64,000 nucleotides of DNA from Candidatus Saccharimonadota bacterium (GCA_030537075.1 JAUNOS010000004.1:48998-112997), one strand, 5' to 3'; shown: positions 16,712 to 25,484, counted from the first letter of the stretch. The notes: generated from the letters alone by a model not told the origin. Program-made: numbers and translations.

Positions 16712-17143
16712 TTATTTAACCTCAACTTTCTCTGGGCTTTGTGCAGCGTGGGCGTGTTCGCTTCCGGCGAAAATACGCAGGCGCTTCAGACGCTCAGCTT
16801 GCAGCTTATTCTTTGGCAGCATGCCCTTGACCGCTGCCTCAATGATGCGCTCTGGGTGCTTTTCACGCACTTCGGCCAGGCTCGCATCCTTGATACCGCC
16901 TGGGAAGCCAGTGTGGTGGTAGTAGGTTTTTGCCGTTTCCTTGTTACCGGTCACTACGGTCTGCGCGACGTTGATGACGACCACGTAGTCACCGCCATCG
17001 ATGTGCGGCGTGTAGGTTGGCTTGTACTTACCGGTCAGGTGATCAGCAATTTTGGTTGCCAAGCGGCCCAGTGGCAGCTCTGAGGCATCGAACAGTACCC
17101 AGCGGCGTGAGACTTCAGATGGTTTCTGAGAATAGGTCTTCAT
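16712..17143 (-). CDS. rplM: 50S ribosomal protein uL13
   Basis: A 143-residue early-assembly large-subunit protein: RRWVLFDASELPLGRLAT, YYHHTGFPGG and AVKGMLPKNKL are all family signatures. It is coupled to rplQ upstream and rpsI downstream. Confidence 0.97.
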   Translation of the reverse strand: MKTYSQKPSEVSRRWVLFDASELPLGRLATKIADHLTGKYKPTYTPHIDGGDYVVVINVAQTVVTGNKETAKTYYHHTGFPGGIKDASLAEVREKHPERIIEAAVKGMLPKNKLQAERLKRLRIFAGSEHAHAAQSPEKVEVK

Positions 17144-17144
17144 C

Positions 17145-17534
17145 TTATTTCTCCTCCTTCTTTGGGACTGACTTTAGCTCATCGACAAACTCGATGATGG
17201 CCATCTGTGCACCGTCGCCGACGCGCAGACGAGTCCGCTCCACGCGAACATGGCCGCTGGTGCGATGTGCCAGCTGCGGCGCAATTTCATCCACCAATTT
17301 GTACGCTGCAGCGCGCGTATTCAGTGCTGCGATCACCTGACGGCGGCCGGCCAAATCGCCCTGCTTCGCCTTGGTGATGATCTTTTCGATGTGACGCTTC
17401 AGCTCCTTGGCCTTTGGCAGCGTGGTTTCGATCTTGCCATGCTCCACCAGGCTGGTCGCCAGACCTTTCAGCAGAGCTCGGCGCTGATCACGCTCGCGGC
17501 CGAACTTGCGTCCTTGATATCCGTGTCTATGCAT
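17145..17534 (-). CDS. rplQ: 50S ribosomal protein bL17
   Basis: A 129-residue protein beginning MHRHGYQGRKFGRERDQRR, the usual bL17 N-terminus. The longer upstream frame lies inside rpoA and is rejected. It begins one base after the rpoA stop. The C-terminus is Lys/Glu-rich. Confidence 0.96.
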   Translation of the reverse strand: MHRHGYQGRKFGRERDQRRALLKGLATSLVEHGKIETTLPKAKELKRHIEKIITKAKQGDLAGRRQVIAALNTRAAAYKLVDEIAPQLAHRTSGHVRVERTRLRVGDGAQMAIIEFVDELKSVPKKEEK

Positions 17535-17535
17535 A

Positions 17536-18453
17536 TTAAAACTCCAGCTCCGCCATCTTGTCCCGAACTTCGTCCAGCGCCTTTGAACCAAAGCCCTTCA
17601 GCTCGCGAAGGTCTTGTTCACTCAGGGTGACGAGGTCGCGGATGGTGCGGATTTCATTGTTAATCAAAGCGTTTGTCGTGCGCGCACTCAGATCCAACTC
17701 CTCGATAGAGGTGTCGAGTTCGCTATCTTCGGTCTCTGTCGTGCCGAGCGCTGGTACGCCAGCAACGGTTGTCGCACCCGCCAACGCGGTGTATTGACTG
17801 ACGAGGATGGCCGCAGCCTCTTCAAAGGCCTCGCGCGGTGTCAATGTGCCGTCGGTCTCGATAGTGATGGCAACCTTTTCCAGGTTCGTCTCATCACCAA
17901 CGCGGGTTGGGTCAACCTTGTAGCGAACGCGCAGCACTGGGGTGAAGATTGCATCAAGCGCGATCATATCACTGTGCAGGCGCTGAGCACTCGACTCCTC
18001 GATGGTCTGGTACCCGCGACCAGCTTCTGCTACCAGGTCGATGATCACGGCCTTTTTCGGATCATCAACAGTTGCGATGACTTGGTCTGGGTTTACCACT
18101 TCGACGTCGGCAGTTGTCTTGATATCACCAGCGGTAATGACGCCACCAGTTTTCTCGATGCGCAGCTCGACTGGCTCGTCAGTGTGCACTCGAAGGCGGA
18201 CATTTTTCAGATTGAGCATAATGTCAACCACGTCCTCCTTGATGCCCTCGACAGTCGTGAATTCATGTGTTGCACCCTCGATGCGGAAAGCGACGATCGC
18301 GCCACCGCGAATACTTGAGAGCAACACACGGCGCAGCGAATTACCGAGCGTATTGCCATAGCCAGCATGCATCGGCTCAATCAGAAAGGTTGCACTGGTC
18401 GCTGATGCATCATCAACGCTTGCAAGTGCTGGATTGTAAATTGCTTTTGCCAT
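17536..18453 (-). CDS. rpoA: RNA polymerase alpha subunit
   Basis: A 305-residue subunit. The N-terminal dimerisation and assembly domain includes GYGNTLGNSLRRVLLSSI. A linker leads to the C-terminal DNA-contact domain (LDLSARTTNALINNEIRTIRDL and LKGFGSKALDEVRDKM). The gene lies in the standard alpha-operon position between rpsD and rplQ. Confidence 0.98.
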   Translation of the reverse strand: MAKAIYNPALASVDDASATSATFLIEPMHAGYGNTLGNSLRRVLLSSIRGGAIVAFRIEGATHEFTTVEGIKEDVVDIMLNLKNVRLRVHTDEPVELRIEKTGGVITAGDIKTTADVEVVNPDQVIATVDDPKKAVIIDLVAEAGRGYQTIEESSAQRLHSDMIALDAIFTPVLRVRYKVDPTRVGDETNLEKVAITIETDGTLTPREAFEEAAAILVSQYTALAGATTVAGVPALGTTETEDSELDTSIEELDLSARTTNALINNEIRTIRDLVTLSEQDLRELKGFGSKALDEVRDKMAELEF

Positions 18454-18477
18454 ATATTTTCTTCCCTAACCCTTCTT

Positions 18478-19098
18478 TTATCGTGAGTAGTACTCAACAA
18501 TTAATTGCTCATTGATATCAGCTTCAGCCTCTTCACGCTTTGGCTGACCAGTGATCTCAATCTTCAGCTTCTTCGCGTCGCTCTTCATCCAGCTGAGCGG
18601 GCCCTGGACTGAGTTGCCTAGCATATCATTGATGTGGGTAAAGTACTCAGACTTGGTGCTCTTTGGGCGAACGGTGATGACGTCGCCGGCTTTGACGCGA
18701 ATTGATGGGATGTCAACGCGGCGGCCATTCAATTCAAAGTGACCGTGGCTGACCAGCTGACGAGCAGCGCGGCGTGATACTGCGAAGCCAGCGCGGTAGA
18801 CTGTGTTGTCCAGGCGGCGCTCCAGTAACTTCAACAGGTTCTCGCCTGCCAGACCCTCCTGGGCGCGAGTTGCCTCGTCCATCAGGCGAGCAAACTGCTT
18901 TTCAACCAGGCCGTACAAGCGGCGCACCTTCTGCTTTTCGCGCAGCTGAGTGGCGTAGAGGCTTGGCTTGTTGTGGCGGCCATGAGCGTGCTGACCTGGG
19001 ATGCCAGACTTACGTGCCATAACCTTGTGCGCTTTTGGATGGAGCGCATAGCCTTCGCGGCGACTTTGTTTGACAATTGGTGAATTATCGCGTGCCAT
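18478..19098 (-). CDS. rpsD: 30S ribosomal protein uS4, cysteine-free form
   Basis: A 206-residue primary 16S rRNA-binding protein with the S4 domain (RLDNTVYRAGFAVSRRAARQ and SHGHFELNGRRVDIPS). The N-terminal zinc-finger cysteines of the C+ form are absent (IVKQSRREGYAL stands in their place). Confidence 0.97.
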   Translation of the reverse strand: MARDNSPIVKQSRREGYALHPKAHKVMARKSGIPGQHAHGRHNKPSLYATQLREKQKVRRLYGLVEKQFARLMDEATRAQEGLAGENLLKLLERRLDNTVYRAGFAVSRRAARQLVSHGHFELNGRRVDIPSIRVKAGDVITVRPKSTKSEYFTHINDMLGNSVQGPLSWMKSDAKKLKIEITGQPKREEAEADINEQLIVEYYSR

Positions 19099-19101
19099 GT
19101 C

Positions 19102-19491
19102 TTATGCCCTCCGTGCCTTTCGCGGACGAACGCCACCGTGTGGCACGCCCGTTACGTCCTTGATGCTCTCGACTGAAATGTCAAAGCCCGATACCGCACG
19201 AATAGCTGCGTCGCGGCCTAGGCCGACACCCTTGACGAAAACGTCGACTGATTTCAGACCATAGCCAGTCTTGGCAGCCTCAGCAGCCTTCTCGGCAGCC
19301 ACCTGCGAAGCGTAGGCGGTGCCCTTCTTTGAGCCGCGGAAACCGCACGCACCGGCGCTCGAAGCGGTCAGTACATTGCCCTTCTTGTCTGAAAAAGTGA
19401 CGATAGTGTTGTTAAATGTTGCTTGAATGTGCAGCTGACCAGATGGGACTGATCGGCGCTGCCTTTTCTTGGTAGATTTTGCGTCTGCCAT
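19102..19491 (-). CDS. rpsK: 30S ribosomal protein uS11
   Basis: A 129-residue protein: HIQATFNNTIVTFSDKKGN, AEKAAEAAKTGYGLKSVDVF and GVPHGGVRPRKARRA are all uS11 hallmarks. Confidence 0.98.
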   Translation of the reverse strand: MADAKSTKKRQRRSVPSGQLHIQATFNNTIVTFSDKKGNVLTASSAGACGFRGSKKGTAYASQVAAEKAAEAAKTGYGLKSVDVFVKGVGLGRDAAIRAVSGFDISVESIKDVTGVPHGGVRPRKARRA

Positions 19492-19506
19492 TTCCTAGTC
19501 CTTTCC

Positions 19507-19893
19507 TTACGTCTTAGATGCTGCTTTTGGTTGTGTACCGCCCACGGCGATGGCGCGACCCTTCCGAGTTCGTGCATTCGTGCGAGTGCGCTGACCGCGT
19601 GTCGGTAGTCCTGCTTTGTGGCGAAGACCGCGATAGGCGTTCACATCCTTCAAGCGCTTAATGTTGTTTGTTACCAAGCGCTGGAGATCACCTTCCACGG
19701 TGTATTCGCTGTCGATAATTTCGCGAATCTTGTTTTCTTCAGCCTCGGTGAGATCTTTCACCCGAGTGGTCGGCTCAACTTTCGCCGCCGCAAGGATGCT
19801 CGAAGCATGCTTTGGCCCAATACCGTAAATGTAGGTAAGAGCGATCTGCACTTGCTTCTCTGATGGGATAACTACCCCAGCAATTCGAGCCAT
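19507..19893 (-). CDS. rpsM: 30S ribosomal protein uS13
   Basis: A 128-residue protein: [20 protein letters not shown] and [20 protein letters not shown] match uS13. It starts two bases after the rpmJ stop. Confidence 0.98.
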   Translation of the reverse strand: MARIAGVVIPSEKQVQIALTYIYGIGPKHASSILAAAKVEPTTRVKDLTEAEENKIREIIDSEYTVEGDLQRLVTNNIKRLKDVNAYRGLRHKAGLPTRGQRTRTNARTRKGRAIAVGGTQPKAASKT

Positions 19894-19895
19894 GC

Positions 19896-20012
19896 TTAAC
19901 CCTGCCTTTGCTTATTCTTAGGTTTTTTCTTGTTGATGACGCGCAGACGGCCTTTGCGGCGCACAAGCTGGTCATCGGGACTGATTTTTTTGACACTTGC
20001 ACGAACTTTCAT
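19896..20012 (-). CDS. rpmJ: 50S ribosomal protein bL36, zinc-free
   Basis: A 38-residue gene translated by eye: it begins [15 protein letters not shown] and ends NKQRQG. The zinc ligands of ordinary bL36 (three Cys and one His) are replaced by Ser, Asp and Asn. It occupies the standard infA-rpmJ-rpsM position. Confidence 0.93.
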   Translation of the reverse strand: MKVRASVKKISPDDQLVRRKGRLRVINKKKPKNKQRQG

Positions 20013-20062
20013 AAAGTGTTCGAAATCCTCCCTTCCCGGCAAACCCGAGAATTACGTTGATA

Positions 20063-20311
20063 TTAAGCAGCCTTTGGCGCGGGCCGCTCGTCGCGCAAGC
20101 GGAAGGTTATCCGACCCTTTGTGAGATCATAAGGGGTCATCTCCACTTCCACTCTGTCACCGGGCACCAGGCGGATGTAGTTCTTCCGCATCTTGCCTGA
20201 AATGTGCGCGATGATACTATGGCCATTCTCCAGCTCCACCTTAAATTGGGTATTAGGCAGTGCTTCCACTACCTTACCAATCATTTTGATGACTTCCTTT
20301 TGACTCGCCAT
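20063..20311 (-). CDS. infA: Translation initiation factor IF-1
   Basis: An 82-residue OB-fold factor: [20 protein letters not shown] and [20 protein letters not shown] are diagnostic. A TATAAT box at 20333-20328 overlaps the stop codon of the upstream gene, so infA appears to start its own transcription unit for the alpha operon. Confidence 0.97.
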   Translation of the reverse strand: MASQKEVIKMIGKVVEALPNTQFKVELENGHSIIAHISGKMRKNYIRLVPGDRVEVEMTPYDLTKGRITFRLRDERPAPKAA

Positions 20312-20327
20312 AAGTTACAGTTGTCAA

Positions 20328-20333
20328 TTATAC
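20328..20333 (-). promoter_or_regulatory. -10 box of infA overlapping an upstream stop codon
   Basis: TATAAT read leftward; its first five bases contain the TAA stop of the 111-residue gene. Transcription should start about ten bases before the infA ATG. Confidence 0.5.
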
Positions 20334-20663
20334 AGCATCAGACATGAAATCGCAAGGGGTATCTGCAGGCTTTTTATGCGACACCAGCAGATCGATGTTA
20401 CGAGCGACGAGCGGCCTTCCTCGCAGCACGGCATCTTCATTCGCCAGCTCCAGCAGATTACGTAGCTGACTAGCTAGGGTGTTCTGGAGCCAGCGGAGGC
20501 TATCCTCGGAATGGCCACTCTGCCTTGCAGCTTCCATGGTGCGAGAAGCATCCTTCAGGCGGGTAAATATAACGGGATTATCAGCAATATCGATAGGAAT
20601 CTGCTCCCAGGGATAAATCTCCCTGGCGGAGCCTGCCGAGCCTTCAGTCAATGGCGTAACCAT
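20328..20663 (-). CDS. Unknown protein inserted between secY and infA
   Basis: A 111-residue acidic, mostly helical protein with no membrane helix and one cysteine. I recognise no family. It occupies the slot where adk and map usually lie. It has its own promoter (TTGACT, 17 bases, TAATAT) ending six bases before the ATG, so it is not simply part of the ribosomal transcript. Confidence 0.65.
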   Translation of the reverse strand: MVTPLTEGSAGSAREIYPWEQIPIDIADNPVIFTRLKDASRTMEAARQSGHSEDSLRWLQNTLASQLRNLLELANEDAVLRGRPLVARNIDLLVSHKKPADTPCDFMSDAV

Positions 20664-20669
20664 ATATCT

Positions 20670-20698
20670 ATATTATCATATTAACGATATAAAGTCAA
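20670..20698 (-). promoter_or_regulatory. Promoter of the 111-residue gene, leaderless type
   Basis: TTGACT (20698-20693), a 17-base spacer and TGA-extended TAATAT (20675-20670), six bases before the ATG at 20663. Confidence 0.65.
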
Positions 20699-20717
20699 TT
20701 CTACCTCTGGAGAAGCC

Positions 20718-22187
20718 CTACGCTGCCTTGCGCCGCAGTCCGCGCTTTTTTGGCTTCTTCGTCAGCTCATCTGGGTCAAAGTCGTCATAGGTTACCATCA
20801 GGGCGCGCGAGTTGATCTGGCGCAATGATTCGAGGGCGACCGATACCACGATGAGGATACCAGTACCGCCGATGGAGAGGCCTGAGTTAGTGATGCCTGC
20901 CAGGTGGTACAGGAGGTATTCGCCGATGAATGGCAAGATGGCGATAATACCGAGCACCAATGAGCCGAACAAGATCAGGCGGTTGACCGTGCGCATCAGG
21001 TATGTTTCAGTCTGCTCGCCCGGGCGAACGCCTTCGATGAAACCGCCTTGCTTTTGCAAATTCTCCGCAATTTCATTTGCGTTAAAGACGATGCCGGTGT
21101 AGAAGTAAGTGAAGGCGATGACCAGCAGGAAGTACAGCACTGGGTAGATGAAGGCTTCCCATGTCGTGCCGGTAAAGGCGCCTGGGTTCGGTGCCTGGAA
21201 CCAAGTGATAAGAGTGTTTGCTGTCGCCTGGAGGTCGGGGTTGCCAGAGGCTTTCATCACTTGACCGATGAACTGCGGCAAGCTCAGAAAGGCCACCGCG
21301 AAGATGACAGGGATGACGCCCGCCGCGATAAGCTTCACGGGCAGGATGCTCTTGATGCCACCATAGCTGGAGTTGCCATGGACACGCTTGGCATAATTGA
21401 TAGTGATGACGCGCTGCGCTTCGTTAATTTTTACCAGGAAGTACAGGACGATCAGCGACAGCAGTGCCATAATGAGCACGATCCAGAAGGTTGTCGGGTT
21501 CACCGGTAGCGTAAACCAGTTAAAGACATTCAGGCCGCCGTTAGCGGTATTTGTCAGTGAAGCGATGAGTGATGCCATCATCTGCGGGATCTGACTGATG
21601 ATACCCGCAAAGATAAGGACTGAGATACCATTGCCGATACCCTGTTCCGTGATAAGCTCACCCAGCCACATCAACAATACCGAGCCAGCAGTCATGGCGG
21701 TGACGCCGACTACCCATTCCATCATGGTTGGCTCTGCCAGGGTCGTGGTACCACCCGCCAGCACCGTCTGGCGCAAGAGGAAGATGAAGGCGATGGACTG
21801 GACGACCGCGAGAGGAATGGTGATGCGGCGTGTCCACTGCTGGATTTTGCGCCGGCCCGATTCACCGTCCTTGTTTAATTCTTCCAATTTCGGGATAGCT
21901 TTCGTGAGGAGCTGGGTGATGATGCTTGCCGTAATGAATGGGCTGAGCCCCACCAGTACTAGCGAGAAGCTGGCCAGGGCGCCGCCGGAGAGCAAGTTCA
22001 AAAAGCCGCCCAGGTCTGTTTGACCCAGTGCCGCCGCCAAGGCGTTGCGCATCTGTGTCGGCTCGGCCAGCGGCACAGGAATATGCGCCAACATCCGGTA
22101 GACGATAATAATACCAACAACGATCAGCAGTCGTCGCTGCATATCTTTATTTTTGAGTGACCGCCAAATGGTCTTCCAGCTCATCAT
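20718..22187 (-). CDS. secY: Protein translocase subunit SecY
   Basis: A 489-residue channel subunit of the Sec translocon with about ten membrane helices. Family signatures include ITASIITQLLTKAIPKLEEL and TYFYTGIVFNANEIAENLQKQGGFIEGVRPG. The basic C-terminus KKPKKRGLRRKA is cytoplasmic. A terminator hairpin and an extended -10 box separate it from rplO, so it has its own promoter. adk and map, its usual downstream partners, are missing here. ATG at 22187 or 22184 are equally possible starts. Confidence 0.97.
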   Translation of the reverse strand: MMSWKTIWRSLKNKDMQRRLLIVVGIIIVYRMLAHIPVPLAEPTQMRNALAAALGQTDLGGFLNLLSGGALASFSLVLVGLSPFITASIITQLLTKAIPKLEELNKDGESGRRKIQQWTRRITIPLAVVQSIAFIFLLRQTVLAGGTTTLAEPTMMEWVVGVTAMTAGSVLLMWLGELITEQGIGNGISVLIFAGIISQIPQMMASLIASLTNTANGGLNVFNWFTLPVNPTTFWIVLIMALLSLIVLYFLVKINEAQRVITINYAKRVHGNSSYGGIKSILPVKLIAAGVIPVIFAVAFLSLPQFIGQVMKASGNPDLQATANTLITWFQAPNPGAFTGTTWEAFIYPVLYFLLVIAFTYFYTGIVFNANEIAENLQKQGGFIEGVRPGEQTETYLMRTVNRLILFGSLVLGIIAILPFIGEYLLYHLAGITNSGLSIGGTGILIVVSVALESLRQINSRALMVTYDDFDPDELTKKPKKRGLRRKAA

Positions 22188-22228
22188 GATCTTTCGTTAC
22201 CCCTCTGTATTTGGAATTGACTCGTTCC

Positions 22229-22237
22229 ATTATACCA
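22229..22237 (-). promoter_or_regulatory. Extended -10 promoter of secY
   Basis: TGGTATAAT read leftward, predicted start near 22222, with a leader of about 35 nt. Confidence 0.55.
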
Positions 22238-22239
22238 TG

Positions 22240-22268
22240 AAAACACCCCTCAGACCAAGGGGTGTTTT
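22240..22268 (-). terminator. Terminator between rplO and secY
   Basis: A perfect ten-base stem AAAACACCCC/GGGGTGTTTT with a terminal T run; it divides the spc operon. Confidence 0.75.
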
Positions 22269-22291
22269 GCGGGTTTTGCCGAAGAGCTGGC

Positions 22292-22768
22292 CTACTTGTC
22301 GTTGTCAGCTTCTTTGGCGCTTTGGCGAATCGGTGTCGGGACCTTTTCGAATGAGCCGCCAGCTTTTTCAATAGCTGCAACAACTGACTTTGAGGCTGCC
22401 TGTACCTTCAGGGTTACCTTCGCCTTCAGTTCGCCGCGTGCGATCACCTTGACGGTGTGGAACGGCGTGGCGATGTAGCCTTCGGTAAACAGCAGTGCGT
22501 TGTCAACGGTCTTGCCGTCAAAGGCGTTCAGATGGTCCAGGTAGACCACCTGAGCTGGCGTGCGCAGGCTCTTGAAGCCGCGAGCCTTTGGCACAGCCTG
22601 CGCCAAAGGACGCTGACCACCCTGGAACATGGCGCGCAATTTCTTACCAGTGCGGGCGTTCTGACCCTTGGTACCACGACCAGCGGTCTTACCCTGACCA
22701 GCAGCGATACCGCGGCCGACACGCTTTTTATTCTTGTTTGGCATCACTTGGAGTTCGTTGTATTTCAT
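22292..22768 (-). CDS. rplO: 50S ribosomal protein uL15
   Basis: A 158-residue protein with the glycine-rich N-terminus KRVGRGIAAGQGKTAGRGTK. Its ATG overlaps the rpsE stop by one base. There is therefore no room for rpmD (uL30), which lies here in most bacteria. Confidence 0.96.
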   Translation of the reverse strand: MKYNELQVMPNKNKKRVGRGIAAGQGKTAGRGTKGQNARTGKKLRAMFQGGQRPLAQAVPKARGFKSLRTPAQVVYLDHLNAFDGKTVDNALLFTEGYIATPFHTVKVIARGELKAKVTLKVQAASKSVVAAIEKAGGSFEKVPTPIRQSAKEADNDK

Positions 22769-23364
22769 TACTTCGTCTCCTTCTTCGCCTTAGCAGGCTT
22801 TGCCTGGCTCGTCAGCCACTCATCGCGTGGCACCAGCGCCTTCAGCGCTTCAATCGTCGCGTAGGCGATATTCACCTTGTTGGTTGAACCCAGTGACTTG
22901 GTTAGCAGGTTGCGGATACCGGTCACGCCAATGATCTGGCGCACCACACCACCCGCGATGATACCGGTACCAGGCGCAGCTGGCTTGATCAGCACGCGGG
23001 CGCCTGAGAACTTCACTTCGCTGTCGTGCGGAATGGTCTCGCCGTTCAGTGGCAAAGTAATCAGATGCTTCTTGGCTACGTCAGTTGCTTTCGCGACCGC
23101 TGCCTGCACGTCAGCACCCTTAGCCACGCCAACGCCAACCTTGTCCTTGCGGTTGCCGACCACTACGAGCGCCTTAAAGCGGAAGCGGCGACCACCCTTC
23201 ACCACGCGGCTGACGCGGTCAATATTGACGACCAATTCTTCAAATTCCTTTGGTGCGGCAGGCGCTTCGTCCCGCCGATTTCGCCGGTCATCGCGGCGAC
23301 CACCACGTGGACTACGAGGGCGTCGCTCCTCGGCACGTGGGGTAGTATTTGCTTGTTCAGCCAT
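22768..23364 (-). CDS. rpsE: 30S ribosomal protein uS5
   Basis: A 198-residue protein: VNIDRVSRVVKGGRRFRFKA, GKGADVQAAVAKATDVAKK-like segments and the APGTGIIAGGVVR loop. An Arg/Pro-rich N-terminal extension of about 35 residues precedes the core. Confidence 0.97.
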   Translation of the reverse strand: MAEQANTTPRAEERRPRSPRGGRRDDRRNRRDEAPAAPKEFEELVVNIDRVSRVVKGGRRFRFKALVVVGNRKDKVGVGVAKGADVQAAVAKATDVAKKHLITLPLNGETIPHDSEVKFSGARVLIKPAAPGTGIIAGGVVRQIIGVTGIRNLLTKSLGSTNKVNIAYATIEALKALVPRDEWLTSQAKPAKAKKETK

Positions 23365-23365
23365 A

Positions 23366-23716
23366 CTAAAACTCCAATCCTTCTTGGCGCGCAGCCTCGG
23401 CCAGTGCCTTCAGGCGGCCAGCATACTGGCGACCATTGCGGTCAAAGACCACTGCGCTAATCTTAACTTTCTTAGCCTTTTTGGCAATTTCCGTACCGAT
23501 GGCCGCAGCTTTCTCGGTCATCGTGCCCTTGGCCTTGGTGCCAACGGTGGTTGTGGCAGCCACGGTGTGCTGCTTGACGTCGTCGATGAGCTGCACGGAA
23601 ATATGCGTGTTCGAAATGGTCACGCTCAGGCGTGGGCGCTCAGGCGTGCCTGAAACCTTGGCGCGAACGCGGTTTTTGCGCAGCTGACGGTTGAGTAATT
23701 TTTTCGATTCAGCCAT
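23366..23716 (-). CDS. rplR: 50S ribosomal protein uL18
   Basis: A 116-residue 5S rRNA-binding protein: RPRLSVTISNTHISVQLIDD and VVFDRNGRQYAGRLKALAEA are typical. Confidence 0.97.
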   Translation of the reverse strand: MAESKKLLNRQLRKNRVRAKVSGTPERPRLSVTISNTHISVQLIDDVKQHTVAATTTVGTKAKGTMTEKAAAIGTEIAKKAKKVKISAVVFDRNGRQYAGRLKALAEAARQEGLEF

Positions 23717-23718
23717 GA

Positions 23719-24258
23719 TTACTTACCTGTCTTTCCTGCCTTGCGCAAAATTTGCTCGTCGGCATATTTAATACCCTTGCCCTTGTATGGCTCAGGTTTC
23801 TTCAGGGCGCGAATTTCGGCAGCCACTTGGCCGACCTTTTGCTTGTCAATGCCGCTGACGATGATGGTCATCTTGTCATTGGTGACAGTCACGCCTTCTG
23901 GTGCTTTGTATTTGACTGGGTGTGAAAAGCCCAGCATCATGTCAAGCTCGTTGTTGCTTGACGCCACGCGGAAACCGACACCATTGACTTCCAGCTTCTT
24001 TTCGAAACCTTGGGTCACGCCGATGACCATGTTGTTGATAAGCGCGCGCATCAGACCGTGCTGGGCGCGAGCGGTTTTTGATTCATCCTTAGGATGAACC
24101 GTCACTTGTCCGTCTTCGACCTTTACGTCGACAGCTGGTGTGATGAACTGCGTGAGTTCACCCTTTGGACCTTTGACAGTCACGTCACCAGAGTCAACCG
24201 TAATTGTCACACCTGACGGAATAGCGACAGGTAGTTTTCCGATTCGACTCAGACTCAT
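23719..24258 (-). CDS. rplF: 50S ribosomal protein uL6
   Basis: A 179-residue protein beginning MSLSRIGKLPVAIPSGV and ending with KKPEPYKGKGIKYADE, both uL6 hallmarks. It starts a new transcription unit immediately after a 2.6-kb insertion that separates it from rpsH. Confidence 0.97.
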   Translation of the reverse strand: MSLSRIGKLPVAIPSGVTITVDSGDVTVKGPKGELTQFITPAVDVKVEDGQVTVHPKDESKTARAQHGLMRALINNMVIGVTQGFEKKLEVNGVGFRVASSNNELDMMLGFSHPVKYKAPEGVTVTNDKMTIIVSGIDKQKVGQVAAEIRALKKPEPYKGKGIKYADEQILRKAGKTGK

Positions 24259-24294
24259 ACCTCACCTTTCGGTAAAATTAGTAATAACCTGCTT

Positions 24295-24323
24295 ATTTTA
24301 GCAAAGTTTGGGGTGTTTTGCAA
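24295..24323 (-). promoter_or_regulatory. Promoter of the rplF half of the spc operon
   Basis: TTGCAA (24323-24318), a 17-base spacer and TGC-extended TAAAAT (24300-24295). It restarts ribosomal transcription after the inserted genes. Confidence 0.7.
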
Positions 24324-24337
24324 GGGGTGAAATGTGG

Positions 24338-24868
24338 TCAATTACCATACGGGATGAGCAGGATGATGGAAATAATGCCGAGGGTGATATACGTGGCGAG
24401 TGCGGGCCGAGTGAGGCGTGGCTCGTCCATGGCGTAGACCTTCCGGACTTCGTAATAATCCCACAGCCGCCAGCCGCAGATCATCAGGAGGATGCCGGCG
24501 AAGATGCTGAGATAGCCACTGACGTCGATATGCCAAAGCGCGTTTGGCGCATCAAGGAGTGAGATAAACACCGCCACGCCAGTCGTCGACCAGAAGCGCA
24601 CGGATGGCTTTAGGCCGATAGCGATAGCGCAGGCGGCAGCGACCATGATGAGCTCGACGAGTGGGTTACTTGACAAAAAAATCTGTACATAATATTCAGG
24701 GTCTCCTCCCAGGGGGTCATTACTTCCAATAAGCCGACCGATACCGTGCACAAGAGGAAGCATAATGGAAGAGGATATGAAAAACCGCAGGAGATCCTTC
24801 TTGATGACATCCCCAATGCCTATATGGGTCTCTTTTGAGTTGAATGGTAGGTGGAGAAAACTATGCAT
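24338..24868 (-). CDS. Four-helix membrane protein in the spc-operon insertion
   Basis: A 176-residue protein with hydrophobic segments near residues 28-45, 70-90, 95-110, 118-135 and 155-172; one may be only partly inserted. The loops carry charged stretches such as YYEVRKVYAMDEPR. No family is recognised. It is the last of four unrelated genes between rpsH and rplF. Its own extended -10 box ends ten bases before the ATG. Confidence 0.6.
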   Translation of the reverse strand: MHSFLHLPFNSKETHIGIGDVIKKDLLRFFISSSIMLPLVHGIGRLIGSNDPLGGDPEYYVQIFLSSNPLVELIMVAAACAIAIGLKPSVRFWSTTGVAVFISLLDAPNALWHIDVSGYLSIFAGILLMICGWRLWDYYEVRKVYAMDEPRLTRPALATYITLGIISIILLIPYGN

Positions 24869-24878
24869 AGGTTTTTTA

Positions 24879-24887
24879 ATTATAACA
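24879..24887 (-). promoter_or_regulatory. Extended -10 promoter of the inserted membrane-protein gene
   Basis: TGTTATAAT read leftward ends ten bases before the ATG at 24868. Confidence 0.5.
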
Positions 24888-24945
24888 AAAAGCTAGGATG
24901 AATAAGTGAGCAGTTTTACGACATGCTCAGGTCGGAATGGTCACA

Positions 24946-25335
24946 CTACGAGAGCGAGCACAGGCTGTTCCGCAGGTTGCAGATGTAGTCGTGACTTACC
25001 CGTGACGGCTTCACGTACTGCCCGCGGTTGGTGGTCTGCCAGGCCTGTGGAGTGCCTCCGCAGCCCACCCTGATCTGATAGGGCGCATCGTTCTTGAAGT
25101 CGTAGCTCCACTCGGCCGACCATTTATCCTTCTTGGTGAAGGACGCCCAGCCGGAGCGTCCACCCGGCTGATCGATCCAGATGCCCACCACGGCGGAGTC
25201 GTTCCAGAGAATCGACCCTCCGGTGCAGTGAACGGTCCCAGTGTAGGAGGCCGCATGCGCCTGTGAGGGCGCAACGAGCGTGACACACATCGCTGCTACG
25301 AAGGCAGTGATGACTGCAATCATTTTTGCACGCAT
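24946..25335 (-). CDS. Small secreted protein resembling actinobacterial exported proteins
   Basis: A 129-residue protein with a textbook signal peptide: MRAK, a hydrophobic core, then an AHA-AS cleavage site near residue 28. The mature ~100 residues contain VVGIWIDQPGGRSGWASF, WSYDF and VGCGGTPQAW, and four cysteines that could form two disulphides. From memory, small secreted proteins of Streptomyces and relatives share the GIWV...SGWA...WSY...VGCGGTP pattern. This gene is also GC-richer than the AT-rich neighbour at 26.1-26.8 kb. Acquisition from an actinobacterium, the usual host group of Saccharibacteria, is a plausible inference. Function is unknown. GAAAGGAAAAGGG precedes the ATG and TATAAT lies at about 25381-25376. 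Confidence 0.75.
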   Translation of the reverse strand: MRAKMIAVITAFVAAMCVTLVAPSQAHAASYTGTVHCTGGSILWNDSAVVGIWIDQPGGRSGWASFTKKDKWSAEWSYDFKNDAPYQIRVGCGGTPQAWQTTNRGQYVKPSRVSHDYICNLRNSLCSLS

Positions 25336-25354
25336 CCCTTTTCCTTTCTATGAG

Positions 25355-25370
25355 TAGGGGCTGATTGCGG
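25355..25370. repeat. 16-bp imperfect direct repeat, copy A
   Basis: TAGGGGCTGATTGCGG lies in the leader of the secreted-protein gene. Copy B at 25485-25500 differs at one base. Confidence 0.5.
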
Positions 25371-25425
25371 ATATGATTATACCCCCCAGAAGCGGTTTTG
25401 CAATAGTTTTTTGACACATTCATAT

Positions 25426-25460
25426 AAAAATGTCCTCATCGATAGAGTGAGGACATTTTT
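25426..25460. terminator. Bidirectional terminator between HU-like and secreted-protein genes
   Basis: TGTCCTCA (25431-25438) and TGAGGACA (25448-25455) form an eight-base stem, with A and T runs on either side. Confidence 0.8.
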
Positions 25461-25484
25461 AATTTTTATATAAGGGAGAGATTC

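Noticed and set aside
17614..18318. 234-residue open frame on the plus strand
   Set aside because: Antisense to rpoA with no recognisable content.
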